64,000 nucleotides of DNA. Source: Sporomusa sp. KB1. Lineage in GTDB: Bacteria > Bacillota > Negativicutes > Sporomusales > Sporomusaceae. The notes under the pieces are model-generated. The model saw nothing but the letters and a program-made list of their open reading frames with translations. It was not told where the DNA came from and did no database searches. The stretch spans positions 4,227,185 through 4,291,184 of the forward strand of contig NZ_VLKC01000002.1 in NCBI RefSeq assembly GCF_007830295.1, in the 5' to 3' direction. Positions 1-7,273 of this stretch are shown here, one piece after another; the first letter of the stretch is position 1, and each line of letters begins with the position of its first letter. Both the position numbers and the translations under genes were made by a program.

Positions 1-53
1 AAAAACAACCATAACTTACAGTTGATGATATTTTCCTGGAAAGGGTGTATTTT

Positions 54-1457
54 GTGGCACCAGATGAAAAGCTTTTAAATAGTACGGAAAGTGTGTGTCC
101 CGAATGTCTTAAACGGATTCCAGCCCAAAATGTAAGACGCGGTAATGATGTTTATCTTATTAAAGAATGTCCGGACCACGGACAGTTCAGCACGGTAATT
201 TGGCGGGGGGAACCGGCTTACGAAAGCTGGGCATATCCCAAAAAAGCTTCCTCGCCGGCGGCTTGCGCGACGGAAAGTAACAAAGGCTGTCCGTTTGACT
301 GCGGTTTGTGCTCGGACCATCATCAACAGTCCTGTGGTGTACTGTTGGAAGTAACGTCCCGCTGCAATCTGGCTTGTCCGGTTTGCTTCGCTGGCATTAC
401 CGAGGGCGCTGCCGGTGAAGATCCTGATTTATCAGTCATCGAAAGCTGGTATCGCATGTTGCTCGCCAGCGGCGGACCGGTTAATATTCAATTGTCGGGC
501 GGTGAGCCGACAGTACGCGATGATTTGCCGGATATTGTTGCACTGGGACATAAACTGGGTTTTAATTTTATTCAGATTAATACCAACGGGTTACGACTGG
601 GTAAAGAGTCGGAATACGTTGCAAAGTTGAAAAAGGCTGGACTCAATTGCGTATTTTTACAATTTGATGGTACTAATGATAAGATATATAAACATATCCG
701 GGGGACTGCCTTACTTGAACTGAAGGAAGCCGCAATTAGACATTGCGCCGAAAATGAAATTGGGGTGGTGCTCGTTTCCACTTTGGTACCCGGGATTAAT
801 ACCGGCAATATTGGCGAATTGATAAATTATGCAGTACAAAAAATTCCTGGCGTTAGGGCAGTCCATTTTCAGCCTATAGGTTATTTTGGACGCTACCCTA
901 AGGCACCGCGGGATGAAGGCCGGATTACGATCCCGGAGGTCATCCGGGCTCTGGAATCTCAGACCGGCGGTAAAGTAAAGACGGCTAATTTTTTGCCGCC
1001 GGCTGGCGAAAACGCTCATTGTTCATTTCACGGTAACTTTGTTTTAATGCCGGATGGTACCTTGAAATCGTGGGTCTCCGATCTTTCCGGCTATTATTGC
1101 GCCAAAGCTGAACCCAGCAGTGAAGGGTCGGTACATGCCCGGAATTTTATGGCTAAACAGTGGAGTGCTCCGAAAGAGCCGCTAAAGTCAATCAAGCGAC
1201 TTAAAGAGGCGCCAAAAGTCAAACCGGCAATTAATGTAAGCAGCATGAGTGATTTTTTGGAGCGGGTACACACGTATACGCTTAGTATTTCCGGGATGGC
1301 GTTTCAGGATGCCTGGAATTTAGATTTAGACCGGTTACGGGATTGTCATATTAGTATTGTAAGTCCTGACCACCGGATCATACCATTTTGTGCCTATAAC
1401 TTAACTTCCTGCGCTGGCCGGGCCTTATATCGCGGCAAAGGACCGGATCATGGATAA
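54..1457 (+). CDS. Radical SAM protein, TrsS-like
   Basis: About 467 residues. Near residue 104 is the radical SAM CxxxCxxC motif (CNLACPVC), which ligates a 4Fe-4S cluster and cleaves S-adenosylmethionine. Before it lies a cysteine-rich N-terminus (CPEC, then CPFDCGLC), suggesting a zinc ribbon or an extra cluster, as in the MJ0619/TrsS branch. The reading frame overlaps the downstream ligase by 8 bases (stop at 1457, next ATG at 1450), so the two are translationally coupled. Known for the family: TrsS proteins, some with selenocysteine, occur with a DVU_1553-type CoA ligase and a methyltransferase in a poorly understood anaerobic pathway. The rest of that cluster would lie left of the window. 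I prefer GTG 54, 8 bases after GGAAAGGG; GTG 45 sits on top of that site. Substrate unknown. Confidence 0.75.
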   Translation: MAPDEKLLNSTESVCPECLKRIPAQNVRRGNDVYLIKECPDHGQFSTVIWRGEPAYESWAYPKKASSPAACATESNKGCPFDCGLCSDHHQQSCGVLLEVTSRCNLACPVCFAGITEGAAGEDPDLSVIESWYRMLLASGGPVNIQLSGGEPTVRDDLPDIVALGHKLGFNFIQINTNGLRLGKESEYVAKLKKAGLNCVFLQFDGTNDKIYKHIRGTALLELKEAAIRHCAENEIGVVLVSTLVPGINTGNIGELINYAVQKIPGVRAVHFQPIGYFGRYPKAPRDEGRITIPEVIRALESQTGGKVKTANFLPPAGENAHCSFHGNFVLMPDGTLKSWVSDLSGYYCAKAEPSSEGSVHARNFMAKQWSAPKEPLKSIKRLKEAPKVKPAINVSSMSDFLERVHTYTLSISGMAFQDAWNLDLDRLRDCHISIVSPDHRIIPFCAYNLTSCAGRALYRGKGPDHG

Positions 1458-2778
1458 TACTATCGATAAAACAGTCTATGAAGCCTGGATAGCGAAAAAA
1501 ATAGGTTGGACAGGCAAAGAACTGACAACTAAGCTGTTAATGGAATATCAGTTGTCCATGTTAAACAAGGTGATTAACCGGGCTTACGAGCATAGTTTTT
1601 TTTATCGGCGGCATTTAAAGGATTACGGTAAATATCCGCTTACCAGCCTGGCGGATCTAGAGCGGTTTTCCTTTACTACCCCGCAGGACTTGCAGACCGC
1701 TGGCCTTAAAATGGTTTGTGTAAACCAGGGTGAGATTAGCCATGTGGTGACGCTGGAAAGTTCAGGGACGACCGGGGAACCTAAACGGCTGTATTTTACC
1801 AGTCAGGATCAGGAATTGACTGTCGACTTTTTTACCCAATCCATGTCCATGCTCATCCGGCCTGATGAACAGGTATATATACTGTTGCCGGCCAACCGGC
1901 CGGGAGGAGTGGGGGATCTATTATACCAGGCGCTGAAAAGGCTAAACGCCAAACCGGTAAAGTATGGGCTGATTTCCAGTCTGCCAGAAATGCTGGAAAA
2001 TTTAATTAACCAGCCGGTAAGCTGTCTGGTGGGTATTCCAGTGCAGATTTTAGCGCTGGCCAGGTATTATGAACATCGGGGGGAAAAGCGAAAGATACCG
2101 TTAAATAAGATCCTGCTCTGTACGGATTATGTTTCTCAGGCAATAAGTAGGGAAATCGAGCGAATATGGGACTGCGAAGTTTTTGACTATTATGGTATGA
2201 CGGAAGCCGGTTTGGGCGGCGGCATGGAATGTGGCGCCCGCTGCGGGTATCATCTACATGAAGCCGATTTATTTTTTGAAATTGTCGATCCGATGACTGG
2301 TCGTCCGGTTATGGAAGGTCAGCCGGGCGAAGTGGTAATTTCCACTTTAACCCGGCAGGGAATGCCTTTACTTCGCTACCGGACCGGCGATTTATCCCGT
2401 TTTATTCCCGGACGATGCCGTTGCGGAACTATTTTACGTCGGTTGGAGAAAGTCCGGGCCCGCAAGAGCGGGCTGATTTCAATCGGGAATGGCGGTTGTT
2501 ATATTACGATGGCCGATCTGGATGAAGCATTGTTTTCTATTCCGGACGTGGTAAATTTTACGGCAGATGTAACAAGGCAAGCGGATAGAAGCGATTTGAA
2601 AATATCGTTATATACTTTAAGCCGCAATATGGATGAATCGGAGATTAAGCAAACCTTGTCCTCCATTCCCGCGGTTGGTTCGGCGCTGGCGGCCGGAAAT
2701 TTTGATATTATTACGGAATGTTTGGTGGTAACTGATAAAATTTCCGCCAACTCCGGCAAACGGAAGATTAATTTATAA
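1450..2778 (+). CDS. AMP-dependent CoA ligase, PaaK/DVU_1553-like
   Basis: A 442-residue member of the ANL (acyl-adenylating) superfamily, resembling phenylacetate-CoA ligases. The AMP-binding P-loop SSGTTGEPKR is near residue 105 and the adenylation motif YYGMTEAG near 247. It is followed by two short cysteine pairs (MECGARCG and GRCRCG) that probably bind zinc, and by the hinge/C-terminal subdomain. It begins inside the upstream radical SAM gene, which argues for a shared pathway. Inference: it activates a carboxylate with ATP for transfer to CoA or to a carrier. The acid cannot be named from sequence. The gene ends 55 bases before a strong terminator, so the two-gene unit stops here. Confidence 0.75.
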   Translation: MDNTIDKTVYEAWIAKKIGWTGKELTTKLLMEYQLSMLNKVINRAYEHSFFYRRHLKDYGKYPLTSLADLERFSFTTPQDLQTAGLKMVCVNQGEISHVVTLESSGTTGEPKRLYFTSQDQELTVDFFTQSMSMLIRPDEQVYILLPANRPGGVGDLLYQALKRLNAKPVKYGLISSLPEMLENLINQPVSCLVGIPVQILALARYYEHRGEKRKIPLNKILLCTDYVSQAISREIERIWDCEVFDYYGMTEAGLGGGMECGARCGYHLHEADLFFEIVDPMTGRPVMEGQPGEVVISTLTRQGMPLLRYRTGDLSRFIPGRCRCGTILRRLEKVRARKSGLISIGNGGCYITMADLDEALFSIPDVVNFTADVTRQADRSDLKISLYTLSRNMDESEIKQTLSSIPAVGSALAAGNFDIITECLVVTDKISANSGKRKINL

Positions 2779-2832
2779 ATAGAATACGGGGACGGATAGA
2801 AACCTGAAAAACGGATGAATTTGGGGAGTGTA

Positions 2833-2878
2833 AAATTAAGTGTGTAAATTCGGAAGAATTTATGCACTTAATTTTTTT
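2833..2878 (+). terminator. Rho-independent terminator after the CoA ligase
   Basis: Nearly perfect hairpin: a 19-base arm ending at 2851 pairs with the arm starting at 2856 across a GGAA loop, with one internal TG/TG mismatch. A run of seven T follows (2872-2878). Confidence 0.85.
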
Positions 2879-2993
2879 GTGTGGAGTGTGATAAAATGGT
2901 TTAGCCGTTCGGGGATAAGTAGAGTTTCTCAACTATCCGCCTGGCTTACTATTGCTAGGCTCTCTTCCAGGAGGGCTAAAATATTGCAACTTT

Positions 2994-3036
2994 TTCATGA
3001 TTTCTTCAAAATATCTTCATAATTATCATGTATACT
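2994..3036 (+). promoter_or_regulatory. Phased TTCA direct repeats and -10 box upstream of lemA
   Basis: TTCA occurs at 2994, 3005 and 3016, exactly 11 bp apart, each followed by A/T-rich bases. The array ends 10 bases before TATACT (3031-3036), a -10 box with no good -35. Direct repeats with one-helical-turn spacing, placed over a missing -35, are the usual target of OmpR/PhoP-type regulators. Such a regulator is encoded 0.8 kb downstream, so autoregulation of lemA and the two-component genes is the likely reading (inference). Confidence 0.55.
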
Positions 3037-3098
3037 GAAGCCAATATCAAACAACCTATAGTTTACGGTTATCGCAATAACCTCAAGGAGGAAATACG

Positions 3099-3653
3099 AT
3101 GAATAAAACAGTTTGGATTGTAGTGGCGGTCATAGCAGTAATAGCAATTAGTATATATTCGGGATACAACAATCTAGTCGGCTTGAACGAAAACGTAAAC
3201 GGCAAGTGGAGTCAAATAGAAAACCAACTTCAGCGCCGAGCAGATTTGATTCCTAACCTGGTGAATACAGTAAAAGGCTATGCCGGGCATGAGCAGCAAG
3301 CCATACAAGCAGTTGCCGATGCACGGGCAAAATTGGGCGGTGCCCAAGGACCTGCTGCTAAGGCCGAGGCCAATGCTGAACTAACTTCTGCACTAAGCCG
3401 ATTACTGGTAATATCGGAAAACTACCCTAATTTAAAAGCGGACAAAAACTTTCGGGCACTTATGGATGAATTGGCAGGTACAGAAAACCGTCTAGCGGTT
3501 GCCCGTAAAGATTATAATGAGAGTGTCCAAGTCTATAACACTTCTATTCGCTCATTACCTGCAAGTATTATTGCAGGGTCCATGGGATTCGGTCCGAAGG
3601 AATACTTTAAGGCCGATGAGGGTGCAAAACAAGTACCTCAGGTGAAGTTTTAG
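3099..3653 (+). CDS. lemA: LemA family protein
   Basis: 184 residues, the usual LemA length. One N-terminal transmembrane helix (residues 5-22) is followed by the family signature around GKWSQIENQLQRRADLIPNL and a long helical coiled-coil-like body. Ribosome site AAGGAGG is 8 bases before ATG 3099. LemA proteins are membrane-anchored with a helical soluble domain; their molecular role is not settled. Its usual partner (a TPM-domain or HtpX protein) is absent; instead a two-component pair follows. A terminator-like hairpin lies between lemA and the regulator, so co-transcription would be by read-through. Confidence 0.9.
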   Translation: MNKTVWIVVAVIAVIAISIYSGYNNLVGLNENVNGKWSQIENQLQRRADLIPNLVNTVKGYAGHEQQAIQAVADARAKLGGAQGPAAKAEANAELTSALSRLLVISENYPNLKADKNFRALMDELAGTENRLAVARKDYNESVQVYNTSIRSLPASIIAGSMGFGPKEYFKADEGAKQVPQVKF

Positions 3654-3767
3654 CCGGACTATCGACGATCAGAGGATATTGAATATAGTTCAACGAAATG
3701 TAACGTATAGTGTTAGTCACATGGCCAGCAGCTAGAGGAGGCTGGGTATTAATTAAAGTAAAAACTA

Positions 3768-3796
3768 GCTGGCGTCCTTTAAGTGACGCCAGTTTT
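3768..3796 (+). terminator. Terminator or attenuator between lemA and the response regulator
   Basis: CTGGCGTC (3769-3776) pairs with GACGCCAG (3785-3792) across an 8-base loop, followed by TTTT. It is weaker than the other terminators here because the T run is short. Confidence 0.55.
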
Positions 3797-3830
3797 CTGT
3801 CAGCAATATTATAATTTGGAGGGAAAAGCA

Positions 3831-4526
3831 ATGTCACAGAAGTCAGTATTAATTGTTGATGATGATGTAAAGTTGGTAGAGCTACTTGAATTGTATTTTC
3901 AAAAAGATGGGTTTGTCGTATATACAGCCAACGATGGGTTGACTGCCTTAAAAGCAGCCCGGGATAAGAACCCTGATATCTTGGTACTTGACTTAATGCT
4001 TCCTGGAATGGACGGATGGGATATCTGTAGGACACTTCGGCGGGATAGTGAGGTGCCTATTTTAATGCTTACCGCCCGGGATGAAGAGAGCGATAGACTA
4101 GTTGGACTGGAGATTGGTGCCGACGATTATGTCACCAAGCCTTTCAGCCCTAAAGAAGTAGTGGCTCGTGTTAAAGCAATACTCCGCCGAACAAAGGGAA
4201 TAACAGTGAAAACTCAACCGCTGCAAATGGGAGATGTAGTTATTAACATTGAACAGCATCAAGTAACAAAGGATGGACAACCTATTGAGCTAACGCCCAC
4301 CGAATTTAAGATTTTAGAGCTACTTGCGTCCAATCCGGGCCGCGTATTCAGTCGCTTACAAATTGTTGAGCAGACGCAAGGCTACTCATTTGAGGGGTAT
4401 GAACGCACCGTTGATGCACATGTGAAGAATCTGCGACGCAAGATTGAGGATAATCCTAAAGAGCCGGTATTCCTTCAAACTGTGTACGGTGTGGGATATC
4501 GAATGGCAGGGACTCAGAATGAATAG
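3831..4526 (+). CDS. OmpR-family response regulator
   Basis: 231 residues. The receiver domain has the acidic pocket D10-D12, phospho-acceptor D54 in DLMLPGMDG, the T/S switch in LMLTARDE and K103 in TKPFSP. The C-terminal half is a winged-helix DNA-binding domain ending YGVGYRM. The ORF is open further upstream, but ATG 3831 has GGAGGG at the right distance and the standard N-terminus. It overlaps the kinase gene by 8 bases, so regulator and kinase are a cognate pair. The phased TTCA repeats upstream of lemA are its most likely binding site (inference). Confidence 0.93.
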   Translation: MSQKSVLIVDDDVKLVELLELYFQKDGFVVYTANDGLTALKAARDKNPDILVLDLMLPGMDGWDICRTLRRDSEVPILMLTARDEESDRLVGLEIGADDYVTKPFSPKEVVARVKAILRRTKGITVKTQPLQMGDVVINIEQHQVTKDGQPIELTPTEFKILELLASNPGRVFSRLQIVEQTQGYSFEGYERTVDAHVKNLRRKIEDNPKEPVFLQTVYGVGYRMAGTQNE

Positions 4527-5670
4527 TATCATTTATCGAATTACAGGTCTGATGTTCCTGGCGGTAGCTATCACTGTTTTTTTGCTTATCTACCTAGCTA
4601 ATTCTCAAATGACTGATTTGTTCCAAGAGTATGTTACTATTCAGCAAATGGAAGTTCATCACAGTATGATAACACAAATGGGAGCAAGTGGACAGGAGCA
4701 AGCGGGTATGATGGGGATACCCGAACAAAATTTTCTAACCTCTGTACATCAATCGCTCATTTGGGTTGGCGTAGCCATACTGATGGCGGGATTGGCCGCC
4801 AGTTATTTCTTGGCTCGTAGTATTACTACACCTTTAAGAAAACTCAGTGCAGCTGCCTTGGAGATTGAGCGGGGCAACTTTGCCCAGAAGGTTCCCGTTA
4901 ATTCAAAAGATGAAGTTGGAAGGCTTGCGCTGGTTTTTAACAAGATGTCAGAAACGCTTGATAGTAACAATAAACTTCGGCAGCAATTTCTTGCTAATAT
5001 AGCTCATGAACTACGAACCCCGTTGGCAGTAATCCAAGGCCACTTGGAGGGGATGATTGATGGCATTATTGAACCTAACCTCCAAAAGCTTGCTTCTCTC
5101 CATGAAGAGGCTGTTCGTCTGTCCCGCCTTATTAAGGACTTAAAGGATTTGTCATTAGCAGAGGTTCGGCAGTTATCGTTAGAGGTCAAAGACGTTAATG
5201 TTAATCATACCGTTGAACAGGCCTTGTACATGCTGAAACCACTTGCTGACGAGAAAGAAATCACCGTTTCACAAAATTTGACGCCTGATCTGCCAACAAT
5301 TACAGCTGATACCGATAGAATTTGCCAGATATTTTATAACCTAATTACTAACGCTATTCGCTATACGCCGGAAAACGGTCATGTAACTGTTTCAACCGAA
5401 CTAACCAAGTATGCAGAGCAAGACTGGATAAAGATTACTGTCGACGATAGCGGTCCAGGTATTGACGCGATCGATCTACCCTTCATTTTTGACCATTTTT
5501 ACCGAGGTGACAAATCACGGGATAGAAAAAGTGGGGGTACAGGACTTGGTCTGGCTATTGTTAAACAGCTCGTTGAAATTCACGGCGGTAAGGTGCAAGT
5601 CGATAGTGTAATTGGCAAGGGGAGTTCCTTTTATGTCCTGTTGCCTGCAAAGTTCACAAAAAAGCCATAA
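4519..5670 (+). CDS. Sensor histidine kinase
   Basis: 383 residues. Topology: TM1 about 8-28, a short extracytoplasmic loop of about 50 residues (small for a ligand-binding domain), TM2 79-99, HAMP to about 150. The dimerisation domain carries the phospho-acceptor H163 in the motif IAHELRTP. The ATPase domain has the N box NAIRYTP, G1 DDSGPGI and G2 GTGLGLAIV. The start is ATG 4519, inside the end of the regulator gene; a longer in-frame extension lies entirely within the regulator and is rejected. The loop is Met/Gln rich and gives no hint of the signal. Confidence 0.93.
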   Translation: MNSIIYRITGLMFLAVAITVFLLIYLANSQMTDLFQEYVTIQQMEVHHSMITQMGASGQEQAGMMGIPEQNFLTSVHQSLIWVGVAILMAGLAASYFLARSITTPLRKLSAAALEIERGNFAQKVPVNSKDEVGRLALVFNKMSETLDSNNKLRQQFLANIAHELRTPLAVIQGHLEGMIDGIIEPNLQKLASLHEEAVRLSRLIKDLKDLSLAEVRQLSLEVKDVNVNHTVEQALYMLKPLADEKEITVSQNLTPDLPTITADTDRICQIFYNLITNAIRYTPENGHVTVSTELTKYAEQDWIKITVDDSGPGIDAIDLPFIFDHFYRGDKSRDRKSGGTGLGLAIVKQLVEIHGGKVQVDSVIGKGSSFYVLLPAKFTKKP

Positions 5671-5701
5671 TTTCTTCATGAATGTTTCCATTTAAACAAA
5701 T

Positions 5702-5762
5702 GCTGTGACATAATCATTACCCCAACTTTTAAGGTAATGATTATGTCACGGCTTTATTTTTT
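5702..5762 (+). terminator. Strong terminator after the histidine kinase
   Basis: A 17-bp perfect stem (5705-5721 with 5733-5749), an 11-base loop, then a T-rich tail (5753-5762). The stem contains TAATGATTA-like bases but is explained as a terminator. Confidence 0.9.
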
Positions 5763-6436
5763 GCACCAGAACCGGATCATCTGGCGATGCGATGTTTACT
5801 TTCTAAACAATAGTGTTGCAAAAAGTGATTTTTTAGATGTTTTTGCGAAATCTAGTGCTTTCTAAATATAAGTAAGCTATAACAAATATAAATAAACATA
5901 AACAAATATAAATAATCATTAGATTATATTTATGTTAGTTATAAACATATATACTACTTTACATTTTTGGTAGTTATAGTATATAATAATGTAGAAATAC
6001 AAGAAAAAATGTCTAAAATAGGAATTTATTTTCAAACATAATCTTTGTTAAAGCATGAACAGAGTAAAATGTTGGGATTGTACTACTGACGGTTAAGTGG
6101 AGTTTAAAATTTATACACTGGCGAATAGTTTTGTCTAACCCATTAAGGCATGATAGGCAATCGGTGGTGTAGCTGGAAAGGCTGCGTCTTCTTTTGGAAA
6201 GGAACATTCAAATTACATTACGGGATAGTTATGCATACTGCTAGGTTCTGAATCTACAATGAAGTTGTGACTTCAAAAAACAGGGCTTAGTTTCTATTCG
6301 CAAAATGTAATTTACGGATTATTTAATGATAATAACCGGATGCTTCCTTATCAAAAATAGGAGGCGTCCGGTTATTATTTTGACAAGACTTATGCACTTA
6401 CTTCCGATGAAGTACAACAATAAGGAGGCTTTATTT
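5763..6436. other. Long A/T-rich intergenic stretch upstream of the TonB operon
   Basis: No convincing gene. Visible items: a 15-bp direct repeat AACAAATATAAATAA at 5881-5895 and 5901-5915 (20-bp period); very A/T-rich DNA to about 6000; and a strong hairpin at 6330-6380. I see no known riboswitch core in 6000-6330. This stretch must hold the promoter and regulatory sites of the uptake operon, but no clear -35/-10 pair or Fur box could be fixed. Confidence 0.5.
6330..6385 (+). terminator. Terminator-like hairpin in the TonB operon leader
   Basis: A 17-bp stem with two G-T pairs: the left arm starting AATAACCGGA pairs with the right arm ending TCCGGTTATT, followed by ATTTTG. It lies about 55 bases before the first small ORF, so it may be an attenuator in the leader rather than the end of an upstream unit. 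Confidence 0.55.
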
Positions 6437-6508
6437 ATGGAGAAGATAAACTACGGTAATTTTTTGCAAAAATATCCTGCTAACCCAAATCGGCTACGGC
6501 TACAATGA
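6437..6508 (+). CDS. 23-codon leader ORF coupled to tonB
   Basis: ATG 6437 is preceded by TAAGGAGG at ideal spacing and reads 23 codons to TGA 6506-6508, which overlaps the tonB ATG (6505) in an ATGA junction. tonB itself has no ribosome site of its own, so the small ORF probably delivers ribosomes to tonB by translational coupling. The peptide (starts MEKINYGNFLQKY) is polar, with no signal or membrane segment. Whether the peptide has a role beyond coupling is unknown. Confidence 0.6.
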   Translation: MEKINYGNFLQKYPANPNRLRLQ

Positions 6509-7233
6509 TACAAAAACATTGGGGAATCGCATTTTCCATGTCCGCAATTGTCCATCTGGTGATCTTTGCCGGCATCGGGCTTATGTACTTTCAGGATCAA
6601 CAACAGAAGGCTTTGCCAGAGCCTCTGCTCCCCATTGAAGTGGAATTGGGTGAATATATCAGTGATGACGATCATGCCGACGCACTGGTACAAGCAGCGA
6701 CTGCCTCACCGTCTGGTCGGCCTGAACCGGCAACAGACGACCGGCTTCCATCCGAGCAGGCTTCCAATCTTGCCCAGCCTGCTCCCGTTTTAGATCATGC
6801 TAATGCTATTGACGAAAAATTGACATTCAAAGGCAAAACAACACTGACCGGAACCGCTGCTGGTAATGATGGTGCTGCCACGACTATGACCGACCAGTTA
6901 GGTAATGGTAATGGTAATGGTAATGGTAATGGCGCCTCCGAAAGTTCACTGTCCGGCGGTTCAGGCAGGCTTCCCTATGTCATTGACGGTCCACCGCCGT
7001 CTTACCCGGAAGAAGCCAGAGTTCGCGGTTGGGAGGGAGCAGTGCGCATACGGGTCTTAATCCTCGAAAATGGAATGGTTAGTGATTCGGCAATTGTGCA
7101 AAGCTCCGGTTATGGCAGCATAGATCAATCGGCTATCAAAGGATTGCGCCGCTGGCGGTTCAGTCCGGCTTATCAAGGCGGGCGACCAGTTCCGGCCTGG
7201 GTTGTTGTACCTGTTATATTTAAACTTCAATAA
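6505..7233 (+). CDS. tonB: Energy transducer TonB
   Basis: 242 residues: a short cytoplasmic N-terminus, one transmembrane anchor (about residues 9-28), a periplasmic linker, and a C-terminal TonB domain with the family pattern YPEEARVRGWEGAVRIRV and a final WRFSPA segment. It couples the inner-membrane proton motive force to outer-membrane receptors. The linker holds a Gly-Asn repeat encoded by a hexanucleotide tract (6901-6930). Start is by coupling to the 23-codon ORF. exbB and exbD are not in the operon, so they must be elsewhere. Presence of TonB implies an outer membrane. Confidence 0.93.
   Translation: MIQKHWGIAFSMSAIVHLVIFAGIGLMYFQDQQQKALPEPLLPIEVELGEYISDDDHADALVQAATASPSGRPEPATDDRLPSEQASNLAQPAPVLDHANAIDEKLTFKGKTTLTGTAAGNDGAATTMTDQLGNGNGNGNGNGASESSLSGGSGRLPYVIDGPPPSYPEEARVRGWEGAVRIRVLILENGMVSDSAIVQSSGYGSIDQSAIKGLRRWRFSPAYQGGRPVPAWVVVPVIFKLQ
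6901..6930 (+). repeat. GGTAAT hexanucleotide repeat inside tonB
   Basis: About five tandem copies of GGTAAT encode Gly-Asn repeats in the periplasmic linker. The unit is 6 bases, so copy-number change would alter linker length without a frameshift. Confidence 0.85.
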
Positions 7234-7273
7234 ATAAGCCTAAGAACAAAATAATTCAGGGGAGAGATTATTT

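Noticed and set aside
5705..5749. TAATGATTA-like bases that could be a Fur box
   Set aside because: They form the perfect stem of the terminator behind the kinase gene, and the uptake operon is 0.7 kb away.
6013..6207. A 64-codon minus-strand frame in the TonB operon leader
   Set aside because: No ribosome site and no recognisable protein feature in AT-rich DNA.
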